Source: Acanthosoma haemorrhoidale
Lineage: Eukaryota > Arthropoda > Insecta > Hemiptera > Acanthosomatidae
Assembly (NCBI GenBank): GCA_930367205.1
Contig: OV884012.1
Span: 38,207,520 to 38,271,519 of the forward strand
Length of the DNA stretch: 64,000 nucleotides
Direction of reading: 5' to 3'
Below are positions 12,501 through 22,879 of the stretch, one piece after another (positions within the stretch are counted from its first letter, which is position 1; the number at the start of each line of letters is the position of its first letter). A model generated the notes under the pieces. The model did no database searches. It was not told where the DNA came from and was given only the letters and a program-made list of their open reading frames with translations. The position numbers and the translations under genes are program-made.

Positions 12501-15500
12501 AAAGCCGGATAAGGGATGTCTTGGTGGCTGAGAGGTGCTAGTGTGATGGGCTTTCACTTTTTTTTTAACCGTATGTACTATTTTTTTTTTATTTAGGAAG
12601 CTACTCATTTATCCTCACAAGGCTGAGTATCTTACCCATGATTTCAAAGAAAAAATATTCTGAACATATAAAATATGCAATAAATATTTTTAAAAAATGT
12701 CAAACATCGTTCAGGACATTCGGTGAATTTTATTATAGAGCAGGAATGTTTACCTTTTCCCCTACAAGCTGTGGTTACTTCTTGGGCCTTCGCAATCTCT
12801 TCTGCTTTCGTAAATTCCACTTTGTGTGATGCGTCAATTTTATTCCAATCTATCACACCATCAATGCTCATCTGAAATTGGATGGTACATAAAGTTTATT
12901 GTAATACAAGCGATTCTTCTGTATAATCTTATAATGAATTAAAATTATAAATCGCATTATTGATAACAACTAATATCTATTGATAAACAACTGGAATTTA
13001 TATAATTTGGGGTGTCATGAACAGAAACAGTACAGTTTCAATGTAAAGACAGATTAATAAGTACATCAAACAAAAAAGTAACGATCGAATTTCGGGGAGA
13101 ATATGTTTTTATTTAATAAATTAGTTAATGAGTTGGAAATTGTGCATCAATTATTAGCAATACTTGATGAGGAACTATTGCTAACTCATCTCTTCTGAAA
13201 TAATATCCATGGTGTAAATGATGATGCCATTTTACAATATTTTAAAATACTTACATATTCCATCTTTTTCATATAACAACTAAGAAAACACTGAAACAAA
13301 AAAAAATCGCTATTACTAAATGATATTACAATTAAAAGAGATGGTAATGTTCTTACATTTCAATCGTAAATCACTATTTTTTTAATTTATAGACAACGTA
13401 AGCATTAATTACCTTCATAGGTTTCGATTCTGAGATAACATTTTTTTCGAACATGTCTTCTATTTCACCTGTCATCAAATATGATATTAGTTAGCAAGTT
13501 TAGAATTAATCAACGATATATTTTGCTGATACGATAAATTCAACAATAACAATAACTTTTATTCCCTTACTTTCGGTGACGTTTTCATCTCTCATGCACT
13601 TATAAACTATTTCCAACTCCACTCTCTCCACTTCAGATTCCTGCAATAACACAATTTTGTCAAGGAAACTATTCAATTTAACAATATTTATATACGATTA
13701 TATTATAATATAAATATGATTTGTGTTTTTTTTTTTCTAGAGCCATGAAATGTTACATGGATGTTTCATTTAATTCACTGATGACCCTACGACACCAATA
13801 ATACTGCTAACTCCTCGAAACTAGCTTAAGTACCAATAATTAAGTAGTATAAAACATATGTAAAGCAGAGTATTAATTGAAGACTTGTTAATAAAATTTA
13901 ACATGAGTTTGGTCTGTTTAAATTGTCATAAAGTTATTAAGGTAGTTTTTGCAAATTTTAGTCAACCCGTGTATGACGTAGAGGCGCAAAAATCGTGTTC
14001 ACAACTTCCGCCATAACGAAATTCTGGATTGGGTGATATATGATTCATGGCATGAATTTATTTTTGCTAACCAGAATTATAACCAGGGATTAACCAGAAT
14101 CTAAATAATAGATCATTACCACATTGTAAAGAAGAAAAAACACGGGCTAGTGTGTATACAGTTCAGACGAGACCGGATCGTTAGGAAATTCGTTTCATTT
14201 GAAGAACGGATGTAAACGTCTATCAGTAACGCCAGGTACAAGATGTAGGACAGTGTTAGGTTACAGTGAAAGAATGGTTTAGGAATCAATCCCCAGAAGA
14301 TAAATCTCTGTATCTTCACTAACAAAAGAAATGCTATAGTTAGACCACCCTATATAGGGGGGACACAGGTAAGCATTTGTAGTTAGTAAAAGCATCTAGG
14401 GGTTACTCTGGATAGTAAATTGGACTGGTCTAAACACATCAGGAATACTACTATGAAGGCACTTCGATGCCTCTATGCATGTAAAAGGGCTGTGGGTAGG
14501 ACCTGGGGACTACAACCCAGAATGTTATTCTGGCTATATACCGCAGCAGTGAGACCAATGGTGCTCTATGCCTCTATGATGTGGTGGCACAGAGGTAGTA
14601 TTAGTAAAAATAGAACTTTGCTTGGCAAATTACAGAGGCTTTCATGTCTCATGATTACTGGTGCCATGAGTACAACTCCTACTGCTGCAATGGAAGTCTT
14701 ATTGAACTTGAATCCACTGCACATAGAAGTAGAAGCGCAAGCCTTGAACATGGCTTACAGACTTGCGAAATCAGGAACAAGATCCAAAGTCATGACTCAC
14801 ATGGGACATGGGAACTTGTTCAGAAGAATTGATGAGGACGAGGTCCTGTCAATGCACTCTGACCTACAAGTTAAGAAACACACAGACGTTTTATACTGTG
14901 CGGAAAACACAAAGACCAAACCACATAAACTGTGTAATGGGATTAATTGCTATACAGACGGCTCACTAACAGAAAACGGATCAGGGGCCGGCATATGGAG
15001 GAAAGATAAACCAGAATCTGGGATTTCTATTCCTTTAGGTAGACACACCTCGGTCTTTCAGGCCGAAGTGATGGCGATCAATGTCTGTACCCAAACCTTA
15101 ATTGGGGAGGGTGTAAGAAACAGACTGATCACAATTTTCATGGATAGCCAGGCAGCCATTGGCGCCCTGAGAAGCTATACGACCAGATCTTATTTGGTTG
15201 AGGAGTGTAAAAACAACCTAAACACACTCTCGCTAGCCAATAAGGTTAGAATCGACTGGGTGCCAGGACACACAGGCATCACAGGCAATGAGAAGGCAGA
15301 TGGCCTTGCAAGGGTGGGCTCAGAACAGACACCTCTTGCACCTGAACCCATATGTGGTATCAGCCTCAGCTACGCTAAAAGGCGTATAAAATTAGCTTTA
15401 GAGGACAAGGCAAGACTCTCTTGGAGAGAAACTAAGAAACAGGAACACTCGAAACTGTTTCTTAATGGACCCTGTAAGAGAAGAAGCTCAGCACTTCTAT

Positions 15501-18500
15501 CAATGGACAGGGGGACACTCAACAGTGTGACAGGACTCTATACAGGTCACTGTCGGTTAAATAAACACCTCTTTAGTTTTGGGATAGTGGGATCACTAAT
15601 CTGCAGATTCTGCAAGAAAGAGGGAGAAACGGCACGTCATATAATATGTGACTGTGATAACTTAGCTAGAAGGCGATACCTTCACTTTGGTAGTGTTCGC
15701 ATTGTAGACCCCAAACTATGTAAACTGATCGATCCATTCAGTATCCTCAGATTTGCAAAGGCCGTGGGCCTGTCACATATATAGAAGAATAATGATTCTA
15801 TCCTGATCCAAGTAGTTTGGCAAAACGAACAATTTTGATGAGTTCGTAGAACAAATCTAAATTATCATAAAGAGATTCTAGAAATATGATAATGACCGTT
15901 AATGGAATGGAATCACTTAGCATGCTTATTTAGTTTGTCGTTAGCATCTAAAAATGAATCTTGATGGATGTACGCGCATGCTCGTTTTTATATACTATCT
16001 GATTTTTGAATGCGTAAGTTCATTTTTAGGTTTGATTGGTTTTATAAAAACCAGAAAATCTTATGTCTCAGTCCCACGTTTGGCGTATAAACACGAAATG
16101 TTACATGAAGAATCCATTTTATCTCTCAACGACACTAAAATATTTTCAACAACATAATTAAGAGTTTCAATTGATGAAAAAGAAATATTTCTTATATTCT
16201 GTTATATTGAGTTATATTCTGAGTAGGGCAGGCAACAAATAAAAGATCTCAACTTACTGAATAATGATATGTGTTATATTATGGGACTTTAGTGGGCTAT
16301 AATTACGCAAAGTCATTACAACTGTATTATAATAATTTCCCGAAATTTAACTCAAGCCGATTTTTACTAAGGTGCTACGATATATTGCATTGTAGTTTTA
16401 TTTGATTTCCCAGTTGGGCCAATAATAAAACCAAGGTAAATTACAGCATTTTATGATTAATTTATTGCTGGATATTTAAAAAATAAATTATGTTGATGTT
16501 GGGTAAAGTATCAAATTAAATAGCTAGATACTCATATTAATATTATTAATTATATATTGAGGCTTTTGGGATTTCAAATTAAAAAAATAATCAAACTATC
16601 ATTAACATCGAGTTCACAAATTTAACTCTACGCGTGTTTTTTTTAGAAGCATGCTACTTTCAAAGTAGCGCCATTTGATGCCACAAATATGCTAAAAATA
16701 AAAGTAACTCTATAAAAAATACTAAAGGATCATTAAATACCTATTTTGCAATAAAGATATAAAAATTTTTGCAGGATACGTAATTTAATACCCCCATTAA
16801 TAATATTTATGTAATATTAGGACTGCAGATGGGCATCTTCAAGCAATTATTATGTGATAAAAAATACATTATTTTTTAGTCATTTTGAGTAGGGCATGAA
16901 ATGTTGTGATAAAATGTATTTCATGCTAGGGAGCGGGGGGGGGGGGGGTCAAAATTACATAGAATCATTAAAAAGATAATATTTACATGTATGCGCCCAG
17001 GTTTGGATACGCATAAATCAATGTAGCTTGTTATGGAAACTAAGTTTAAATGTGATTGGTAATTCAAATAATTTAATAAAAATTAGATCAATTAAGGGAC
17101 GTTAATATTAACAGCATTGAATCCCTCGATTGTACGGTACTGTACACTAAACTAAGTGTAAGTATCTTAATAGCATCTATTCGGTTTTATGGTAGTAAAT
17201 AGTGTCCCAGAATTGATGCAAGATTTGATTTAAATAGAAAACACAGTTTTTAGTATTTTTTTATTGAATTATAAAGTAAATAGGTTAGGGTTATTTATGG
17301 AATAACACACCGGGCAAATGGACTCCACGACTTTGCTGGCACATACCCACTCTTTAGTCCCTATTTTCCATGACCATTTGGCATAAATGTGGTTGAATTT
17401 CGTTGATGCAGCGTTGAATTCCCTCTTTTAATGCACAGGTGGATGTGTGCTTGTTGTCATACATCTTTGACTTCAAATAACCCCATAAAAAGAAATCTAA
17501 AGGTGTTAAATCACACGATCTAGGGGGCCAATTCTGATCACCGATACGAGAAGTACACGACCTGGAAATGTCTCATGCAGTTTTTGAATTGTTTCTTGGG
17601 CTGTATGGCATGTGGGACCACCTTGTTGAAACCACATATTTCCCACATCAATATCATCCAATTTCCACTCAAAGAACTGGATTTTCAACAACTCTCTCAC
17701 GTACTGCTTCGATATTGACATTTGAACGGCTTGTTTTTGGACGACCAGTGTCTTTAGTGTCTCCAACTGATCCAGTCTCCTTAAATTTTTCAATTAATCT
17801 CTTCACAGTTGATGAAGTCAAAACACTATTCCGACCATATATTGTATGAAATGAACTGCAGCCACCAAACTTTCATTATTTTTGAGATAATGTTCAACAA
17901 TAAAGACACGTTGTTCTAACGCTTCATTTTTACTAACCCTAAACTGTCAGCTGTCAAACGGTTTTTTTTTTAGGGTTGCAAGCACTTTACTGCACAAATG
18001 GCGGCAAATTAAAATCTTACGTTAATTCTGGGACACACTTTATATTTAATCAGGTTTTATAATAATAATATATGGCTAATAAAATAATAAGTCTATTTTG
18101 GTAATTATATGTTTCAAATAAAGACAATATTTTGGTATCTGTGGTAAGTATTATACGGTTCAGTTTAATGTTCAAATGTTTATGTTTGTCTTTCTTTACT
18201 TGTTAGAGTTTTAAATTTGAATTATTAATGTATTATATTTAAAACAATTTTGTTTCACTTCTTAACGCCTTTTTCAGGTTCAGAGTAAAATTATGATTTT
18301 AAATTCAATTGACAATGTAATAAACAATGTTAAGTAGAATCATGACCCGAGATGGAAAAACCTTTGGTCATCCCGAGCGTATGTAATGCAATAAGTAAGT
18401 CCGCATAATGTGCACAAGTTGTTCCTAGGGAGGGGATCTCACGTATGTAGCGGAGAGTGTAACCTATTCCAAATATGACCCATATTGGGTTAAATACTTT

Positions 18501-19387
18501 TGGTGGGTTTTCCTCACAGCTCTTTGAAGTCGGAAGAGCCCGGGAGGTGGAAGGCCCTCATAGGCGAATGGACAATAGAGGCCTGGGGCGCCAGGTGGAC
18601 TGGCACGACCAAGGGGAGCACCCTGAGGAAGTACTTCCCCTCAGTCCAGGACAGGCTGAGGGCAAGTTGGGTCTCCCCGGATTACTGGGTGTCACAAGTG
18701 CTCACAGGACACGGCAGATTCCGTGCCAGGCTGTGCGAATACAAGAGGGCAGAAAACAGGTCCTGCCCCCATTGCGGAGAGAGCGATACTGCGGAGCACG
18801 TCGTGCTCTCTTGTCATGCACTGGAACCGGCTAGAGCACGGCTGCTCCGCACGATAGGAGAGTACAGCCTGGGCGAGTCCGACCTGCCGTCGCTGGTGAA
18901 TGACGAAGCAAGATACACCGCGTTCTGCAAATTCGTCGGGGAGTGGAAAAGGGTTCAAGGCTACGGGCATTTTACTATATCCAGGGGGGTGGCGCGGGGT
19001 GAGCAGCCGTGTCTTCGGGAAGGCTCACCCGAAGCCAACGATGTATCGCCGGTTCCAGAGGAGTCACTGTAAATATGTATATATAGATATGAGGTAGGAC
19101 TGAGAAGTATATGGTATAGACATAAGTTTAGTTATAGGGGGATGGAGGATGCACACCCCATGTAAATATAGTTTTAAGTATAGGTAGAACACGGATCCAA
19201 AATTGTAAATAGTATTAAGTTAACTAGCTATAAGAAAAAAAAAAGAAAAAAAAAGAAAAAAAAAAAAAAATTGCTGTTTAATGAAATGTTAAACAAAGCA
19301 ACAGCATATGTCCGTGTGGATACTTACCCCTTGACCGGAACAAGAGATGGCGAGGACGACTGCCAGAGAGAAGGTGACACTGTTCAT
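9523..19387 (-). CDS. Odorant-binding protein gene OBP-1 (7 coding exons)
   Basis: This encodes a small secreted carrier that would bind hydrophobic odorants or pheromones in sensillum lymph. Seven exons join in frame: 19,328-19,387, 13,571-13,640, 13,413-13,468, 13,255-13,290, 12,754-12,871, 9,668-9,741 and 9,523-9,558, totalling 450 nt and 149 residues. All introns are GT-AG. Residues 1-20 are a signal peptide (MNSVTFSLAVVLAISC). Six cysteines follow the classic OBP pattern with spacings 27, 3, 42, 11 and 8. Intron 1 is 5.7 kb and holds a family A fragment, a mariner relic, a diverged repeat and a family C fragment. Intron 5, 3 kb, holds a family B 3' end. The PBP/GOBP assignment is firm; the ligand is unknown. 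Confidence 0.9.
9668..9741 (-). CDS. OBP-1 exon 6, cysteines 5 and 6
   Basis: Seventy-four bases, phase 1 to phase 0, include NSCETAFSAMKCYFQEAQQ with the diagnostic C-X8-C spacing. It is separated from exon 5 by a 3-kb intron containing a family B 3' end. Confidence 0.9.
9742..12753. other. OBP-1 intron 5
   Basis: A 3-kb intron. Apart from the family B 3' end at 11,404-11,595, nothing was recognised. About 10,390-11,100 is less AT-rich than the rest and may be an unidentified element. Confidence 0.6.
11404..11595 (-). mobile_element. Family B retrotransposon, 3'-terminal fragment
   Basis: Starting from a T-run (minus-strand poly(A)) at 11,404-11,426, about 170 bp match the 3' end of the B copy at 26,047: the same GAGCGGATC, GGAGTACCTG and GGGAAGCCTCGGTAGAGGT blocks and the AGAGTCCACT end point. 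It is a severely 5'-truncated insertion in OBP-1 intron 5. Confidence 0.7.
12754..12871 (-). CDS. OBP-1 exon 5, fourth cysteine
   Basis: The 118 bases, phase 0 to phase 1, include DGVIDWNKID and end TTACRGK. The DG-x2-DW pattern and the position of C4 at residue 36 of the exon match OBP-2. Confidence 0.9.
13255..13290 (-). CDS. OBP-1 microexon with cysteines 2 and 3
   Basis: Thirty-six bases encode CFLSCYMKKMEY, which holds the invariant C-X3-C pair. It is too short to stand out as an ORF. It is bounded by tttcag and gtaagt, and an equivalent 36-bp exon exists in OBP-2. Confidence 0.88.
13413..13468 (-). CDS. OBP-1 exon 3
   Basis: Fifty-six bases, phase 1 to phase 0, encode the helix between C1 and C2 (SEIEDMFEKNVISESKPMK). 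It has the same length and phases as exon 4 of OBP-2. It ends AAG before gtaatt. Confidence 0.88.
13571..13640 (-). CDS. OBP-1 exon 2, first conserved cysteine
   Basis: Seventy bases, phase 0 to phase 1, encode ESEVERVELEIVYKCMRDEN plus three residues, with C1 in the KCM context. The acceptor is ttattgcag and the donor is gtaagg. Confidence 0.88.
14268..15784 (+). mobile_element. Family A retrotransposon, internal fragment A2
   Basis: This fragment matches A1 from about 6,450 to the ORF2 stop at 7,967, with high identity. It lacks both the 5' part and the 3' UTR with its AAT tail, stopping right after the TAG codon. It lies in OBP-1 intron 1, antisense to the gene. Loss of the tail means the present ends are not the original insertion ends. 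Confidence 0.8.
14420..15784 (+). pseudogene. Family A ORF2 C-terminal part (RT thumb, RNase H), open frame
   Basis: An open frame of 454 codons runs from the thumb region after the RT active site (LDWSKHIRN) through an intact RNase H domain: CYTDGSLTENGSG, FQAEVMAIN, MDSQAAIGAL and WVPGHTGITGNEKADGLA, giving the D-E-D residues. The CRFCKKEGE...HIICDC motif follows. It has no ATG at its start; the first codon of the open frame is TTG. It lacks the endonuclease and the YADD motif, so it could not transpose by itself. Confidence 0.8.
16225..17155. repeat. Diverged intronic repeat, copy I
   Basis: This segment of OBP-1 intron 1 matches several blocks at 61,905-63,005 in OBP-3, in the same order: GACTTTAGTGG-CTATAATTAC, AAAACCAA-GTAAATTA, AGGATCATTAAATA and AAAATTAGATCAATTAAGG. 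Identity is patchy, with indels. No coding capacity or terminal inverted repeat was recognised. Confidence 0.55.
17196..18044 (-). mobile_element. Mariner-like DNA transposon relic with terminal inverted repeats
   Basis: Both ends carry GTGTCCCAGAATT followed by a diverged continuation ending AAGATTT, in inverted orientation (17,202 and 18,034). The element is about 0.84 kb, shorter than full mariner-type elements. On the minus strand an N-terminal fragment (LEQRVFIVEHYLKNNESLAA) near 17,900 is followed by DDIDVGNMWFQQGG and HTAQETIQKLHETFPGR at 17,650-17,560. It then shifts frame into NWPPRSCDLTPLDFFLWGYL. The middle is missing and the catalytic Asp in the QQD context is Gly, so no active transposase remains. 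Confidence 0.78.
18525..19072 (+). pseudogene. Family C ORF2 C-terminal fragment
   Basis: About 180 codons are open to TAA. They match the last part of the large family C protein: EPGRWKALIGEWTIEAWG and then SCPHCGESDTAEHVVLSC, a Cys/His motif. Differences from the copy at 39,742 are scattered substitutions. It has no RT domain. Confidence 0.8.
18525..19270 (+). mobile_element. Family C retrotransposon, 3'-terminal fragment C2
   Basis: From about 18,525 the sequence follows the 3' end of family C ORF2, then its 3' UTR (the GTTATAGGGGGAT block is shared with 39,680), and ends in an A-rich tail broken by a few G. The tail ends about 60 bp from the donor of OBP-1 exon 1, on the opposite strand. 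Confidence 0.85.
19328..19387 (-). CDS. OBP-1 exon 1, signal peptide
   Basis: Sixty bases encode 20 residues with a hydrophobic core (FSLAVVLAI). The exon ends in phase 0 at a strong donor, GTAAGTA. The ATG is 23 nt downstream of a candidate initiator. An upstream ATG in the promoter lies before the predicted transcription start. Confidence 0.85.
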
Positions 19388-19407
19388 GATCGGGTGGTGG
19401 GTGTCGG

Positions 19408-19441
19408 ACTGATAGGTGGATGGACTTCATATACATTTATA
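19408..19441 (-). promoter_or_regulatory. Core promoter of OBP-1 (TATA box and TCAGT initiator)
   Basis: On the minus strand TATAAAT (19,441-19,435) is followed by TCAGT (19,412-19,408). The initiator A at 19,410 is 31 bases from the first T of the TATA box, the usual spacing for arthropod core promoters. This predicts a 5' UTR of 23 nt before the ATG at 19,387. Confidence 0.65.
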
Positions 19442-21160
19442 CTTGTCTGCATAATTGCAGATAATGTAGCGGATGTGAAGGAAGGAGGTCCATTGGACGA
19501 ACAATGAGCGCAAAAAAGTAATATCTTCTGTAATCGTCACGGGGACTAGTTCCTCTAATTTGAAGTTATTTTGACCGTTATTGCAAAGCCACCGGACTTC
19601 AAAAAGTTGACAGTTAAAAATTTGGTCAAAAATGAAAGGATGGCCATCGAGTAATGCATAACCGGAATCGGTGAATTCGATTCTTACTAGAGAGGGCAAA
19701 TAATATTCCGTATCAGGGAAATGGGTTATGTTTTTAAGACAAGCAAAATGTGTGGCTACTGTTTTGTCCAAAGTGAGTCACCCAGTCAATAGTTCTTGCT
19801 CCATCACTGAGCTGAAATCGATACAACCAATGTATGGAGACTATAAGTATTGTAAATTAACGTAACGCCCTGTGCAAGAGACGGGTTTTTAAAAATATGC
19901 AAGCAAGTTGTATCCTTGTTTATTTGGCAACCTACCTTGTAATTCTACACCCCGTTTGCTGCATTTACTGTTCTCAATGTTGGCCTAAATAGTCTAGTCT
20001 TAAATAAAAAAATGTTCTATGTTAGAAAGGTGGTTGTGAGCTTTTCATTGTAATAAATGTACACCTCTCTCTGGTCTACCAACAATTTATTTTATACTGA
20101 TAGAACAGCTTTTGGTGGCTATGCCACAATTTTCACGTATCTAAAAAGACAATACAATCATGTTTAATTTATCATGCAGTGAAACTCTTTCTTTTAGACA
20201 TGACTTTCTGGTTCTCCCCACTTACGTGTTTTAAAAATAACACTCCAGAATTCAAAAAGGTGACAAATGGTATTAACCTGAATAAACCAGGAAATCATGT
20301 ATTTCTAAACGGAACTAATGAAACGAAATATTACTGTAAGGTTCGTGCAGTGGCCACCCACACCAATGGGTAATTTTAATAAAGGAATTAATAATTAAAA
20401 AAAAAAAAAAAAAAAAAAAAAATTAAGTAAATAAATATAAATGTTTAATTTTATTTTTTTTAATGTCTGCCTTCTTAGTAAAATATGTACGTCCCACAAT
20501 ACAACTTCTTGAAAAATTTTCATTTGGAAAATTACGTTCATGTGAATGAAGCATGTATAAAATGGTGAATCATCATTTATTTTTTTATTTTATTATGAAT
20601 AATCATTGTCTTCCTATGAACAAAAGGATGTGAAAAACAGTGTTGGCCGACAAGAAGGTTATTAAAAAACCATTAGTAAAAACGATTATATAACAATAGG
20701 CTATGTAACAATAGGCTATCTGACATTATTCTTCATAGCTTCTATAACTTTGGTGGTTTATTTCCTCCCGCGTAGAATGGGGTATTTATATGAATACCGA
20801 TGAATTTACCACGTACCATGGTTTATCACCCGATGATCATTATATAAATTAATCACCACTCCCCAAGTGAAAATTGAGGTCACCCAAACTCTGCCATGGC
20901 GACCATTACCAATTATTCATCAAGCGTTTATTATTTATTCTATGTTACCGTTATATCGTACAAGTGACTTCAGTGATCTCACAGGTGGGGAACCTATCCT
21001 ATTCAGGGTAGAGGACATATCAGCGCTTTAACCTAAAATGGCCAAATTAAAGAAAACTACTATGTATATAAGAAAAAAAATCTATTGTAATCGAAAAACA
21101 ATAACAAGTCTATAACGGGAAAACTATATAATATACTGTTTTCTTTTTCTTCTAAGTTTT
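19442..21160. other. Intergenic DNA upstream of OBP-1
   Basis: An unassigned 114-codon minus-strand open frame lies at 19,427-19,771, with no recognised domain. At 20,179-20,422 a plus-strand segment ends AATAAA, about 15 bases, then a pure A tract, as a retrocopied transcript would. The rest is AT-rich with no recognised gene. Confidence 0.45.
20179..20422 (+). pseudogene. Possible retrocopy end with poly(A) tail
   Basis: A 64-codon open frame (starts MKLFLLDMTFWF, ends THTNG) is followed within 30 bases by AATAAA and an A tract at 20,398-20,422. The placing of signal and tail resembles a reverse-transcribed mRNA end. The encoded protein is not recognised, and an ATGTTTAATTT string occurs on both sides (about 20,160 and 20,440). 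Confidence 0.35.
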
Positions 21161-22070
21161 CAACAGCTGATTTCAGTGTTGTGTTACCATTTTCAACAAA
21201 ATTTAACTGAGCATTTAATAAGCTTAGTTTCTTTTTATTTAATCCTGCTATTGCTTCATGATGTTGATCATTCTCTTGCTTTTTGTGCAATTTTGTTTAA
21301 CCCGCTCAAGTGGTTTCTGAATACTGTTTATTTTCAATGTTTGATTCTAAAATCTGACTCAAAACCATGTTTTATTAGGCTTTTCCCCATCAATTGAATT
21401 CACATTTTTCTTTTTAAATTTGACATTTCCACACTTTGGCGAAATAATTGATTACATGTTTGACCCATCGCTAGACATTTGCCAGACGTGTACAATTATT
21501 AATCGGATTGCTTTATTTTTACCGGTAAAATTTGGATTGGGTGCTGTTTTCCCTTCGTCGTTGCTGCAGCTGATAAAGACCTCTTTTGTCCCTTCGGCCG
21601 TTATCACCTGCATCCGCCATCTCCTCTGACTAACAGATATCCACCGTCTTATTTAGGGTTCACGCAACAACCTCTCCCTTCACGCTGCAGATTTTATTCC
21701 AAGTATCTGCACTCTTAGGAGCTTGTCTTCCCTATCTTTGAAGTCACATGTCGTAACTAGGCTTTTTAAATCTGCATACAATTAGCCAAAAGGTTCTTCA
21801 GGCCCTTGTCGTCCGTTAAAAAATGTGCGCACTTCCATTTTTTCTGGGGATGCAATACTCTTCTAAATCATTAAGGACTGGCAACACCGTTTCTCTATCT
21901 TCACCAGCGCTGCGGATGGAACGATAAGTTTCAATGCCTCGGGTCCCATCAAGTTTTTAAGCCTTGCCTTAAGGACATCTTTTGGGTTTTTCACCGTTTC
22001 AGTAGCCGTCATGTAGATGTTTATTTCCTGTATGAAAACCTTTTCTGAACAGCTTTTCTGCAACTTTCAT
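21160..22070 (-). mobile_element. Degenerate gypsy-like gag remnant
   Basis: Minus-strand translation gives an ordered gag-like series. At 22,063-21,863 it reads LKNLMGPEALKLIVPSAALV. Near 21,830-21,690 follow FGxLYADLKSLVTTCDFKDRE and LLRVQILGI. Near 21,400 a lysine-rich piece (NSIDGEKPNKTWF) follows the expected zinc-knuckle area. Stops and frame changes interrupt it. Similar gag domains occur in insect gypsy elements; pol was not found next to it. Confidence 0.6.
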
Positions 22071-22879
22071 GGAGACATGCCGTCTTGTTCAAGTACATTT
22101 CGCGACCGATTCAAATACTTCAGAAAATACCGAAAGAAGTTCACTTTACTTGCAAATAATCAAGTTAACGGTCTTGCAACTTCATAGGAATGCCGACTGC
22201 GACATGTTTTGTATTTTATTAGGATTAGAACACAATTTATAAATCGGATACTCGAGAAGATGTTTTATTTATATGAATGTTGGTTATATATCATCAATAT
22301 TATAGGCGCTTACCAAACAATAGTAATACTGTAAGATAATTTGAATAGTTAGAAGGCTGATGTATATGGAAATGAGACGATGAATGATGTACTGGAAACA
22401 GAGAGGAGGACTAAAAGAGTAAGAATTGAATGTTTTGGGAAACATGTACTGAAAGGTATTGTGTATAGATGTGACAAAGTGTTAAAATATTATTCATTGA
22501 TAGGATAGGATTAAGAAAAAGGTAAGAGGCAGATGAGGAAACGTGCAAGATGAACATCGCCTTTGTTACAAAAAAGTCTTTATTTTAAAGCCCAGGCACG
22601 GTTAGTCTAGGAAAACCACTGACAACTAATAATTAATGAAAGTAATAAAAAAAATAGAAGAATACTCAAAAGTGAAAAAAAAACTGAGAGCCTATTTTTC
22701 ATAGTTCTTAACTCTACATAGCTATTTTACATTAATAAAGAAGAAATGAAAATAATAAAGTGATGTTGAAGTGAAATAGCCGCTGCATTATACAGTACTA
22801 TTTAATTAATTAAAGAATTTGGATCGGAGTGTTGTCAAATGCCGATATTTGGATTGTATTTCTGAGGTCTTTCAGATTC

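Noticed and set aside
16930..16950. Long G run (also near 24,842 and 29,704)
   Set aside because: Homopolymers without a visible role; their lengths are also prone to sequencing error.
19427..19771. 114-codon minus-strand open frame just upstream of OBP-1
   Set aside because: Its end lies over the OBP-1 TATA box and no known domain is visible. It may be an eroded element but cannot be supported as a gene.
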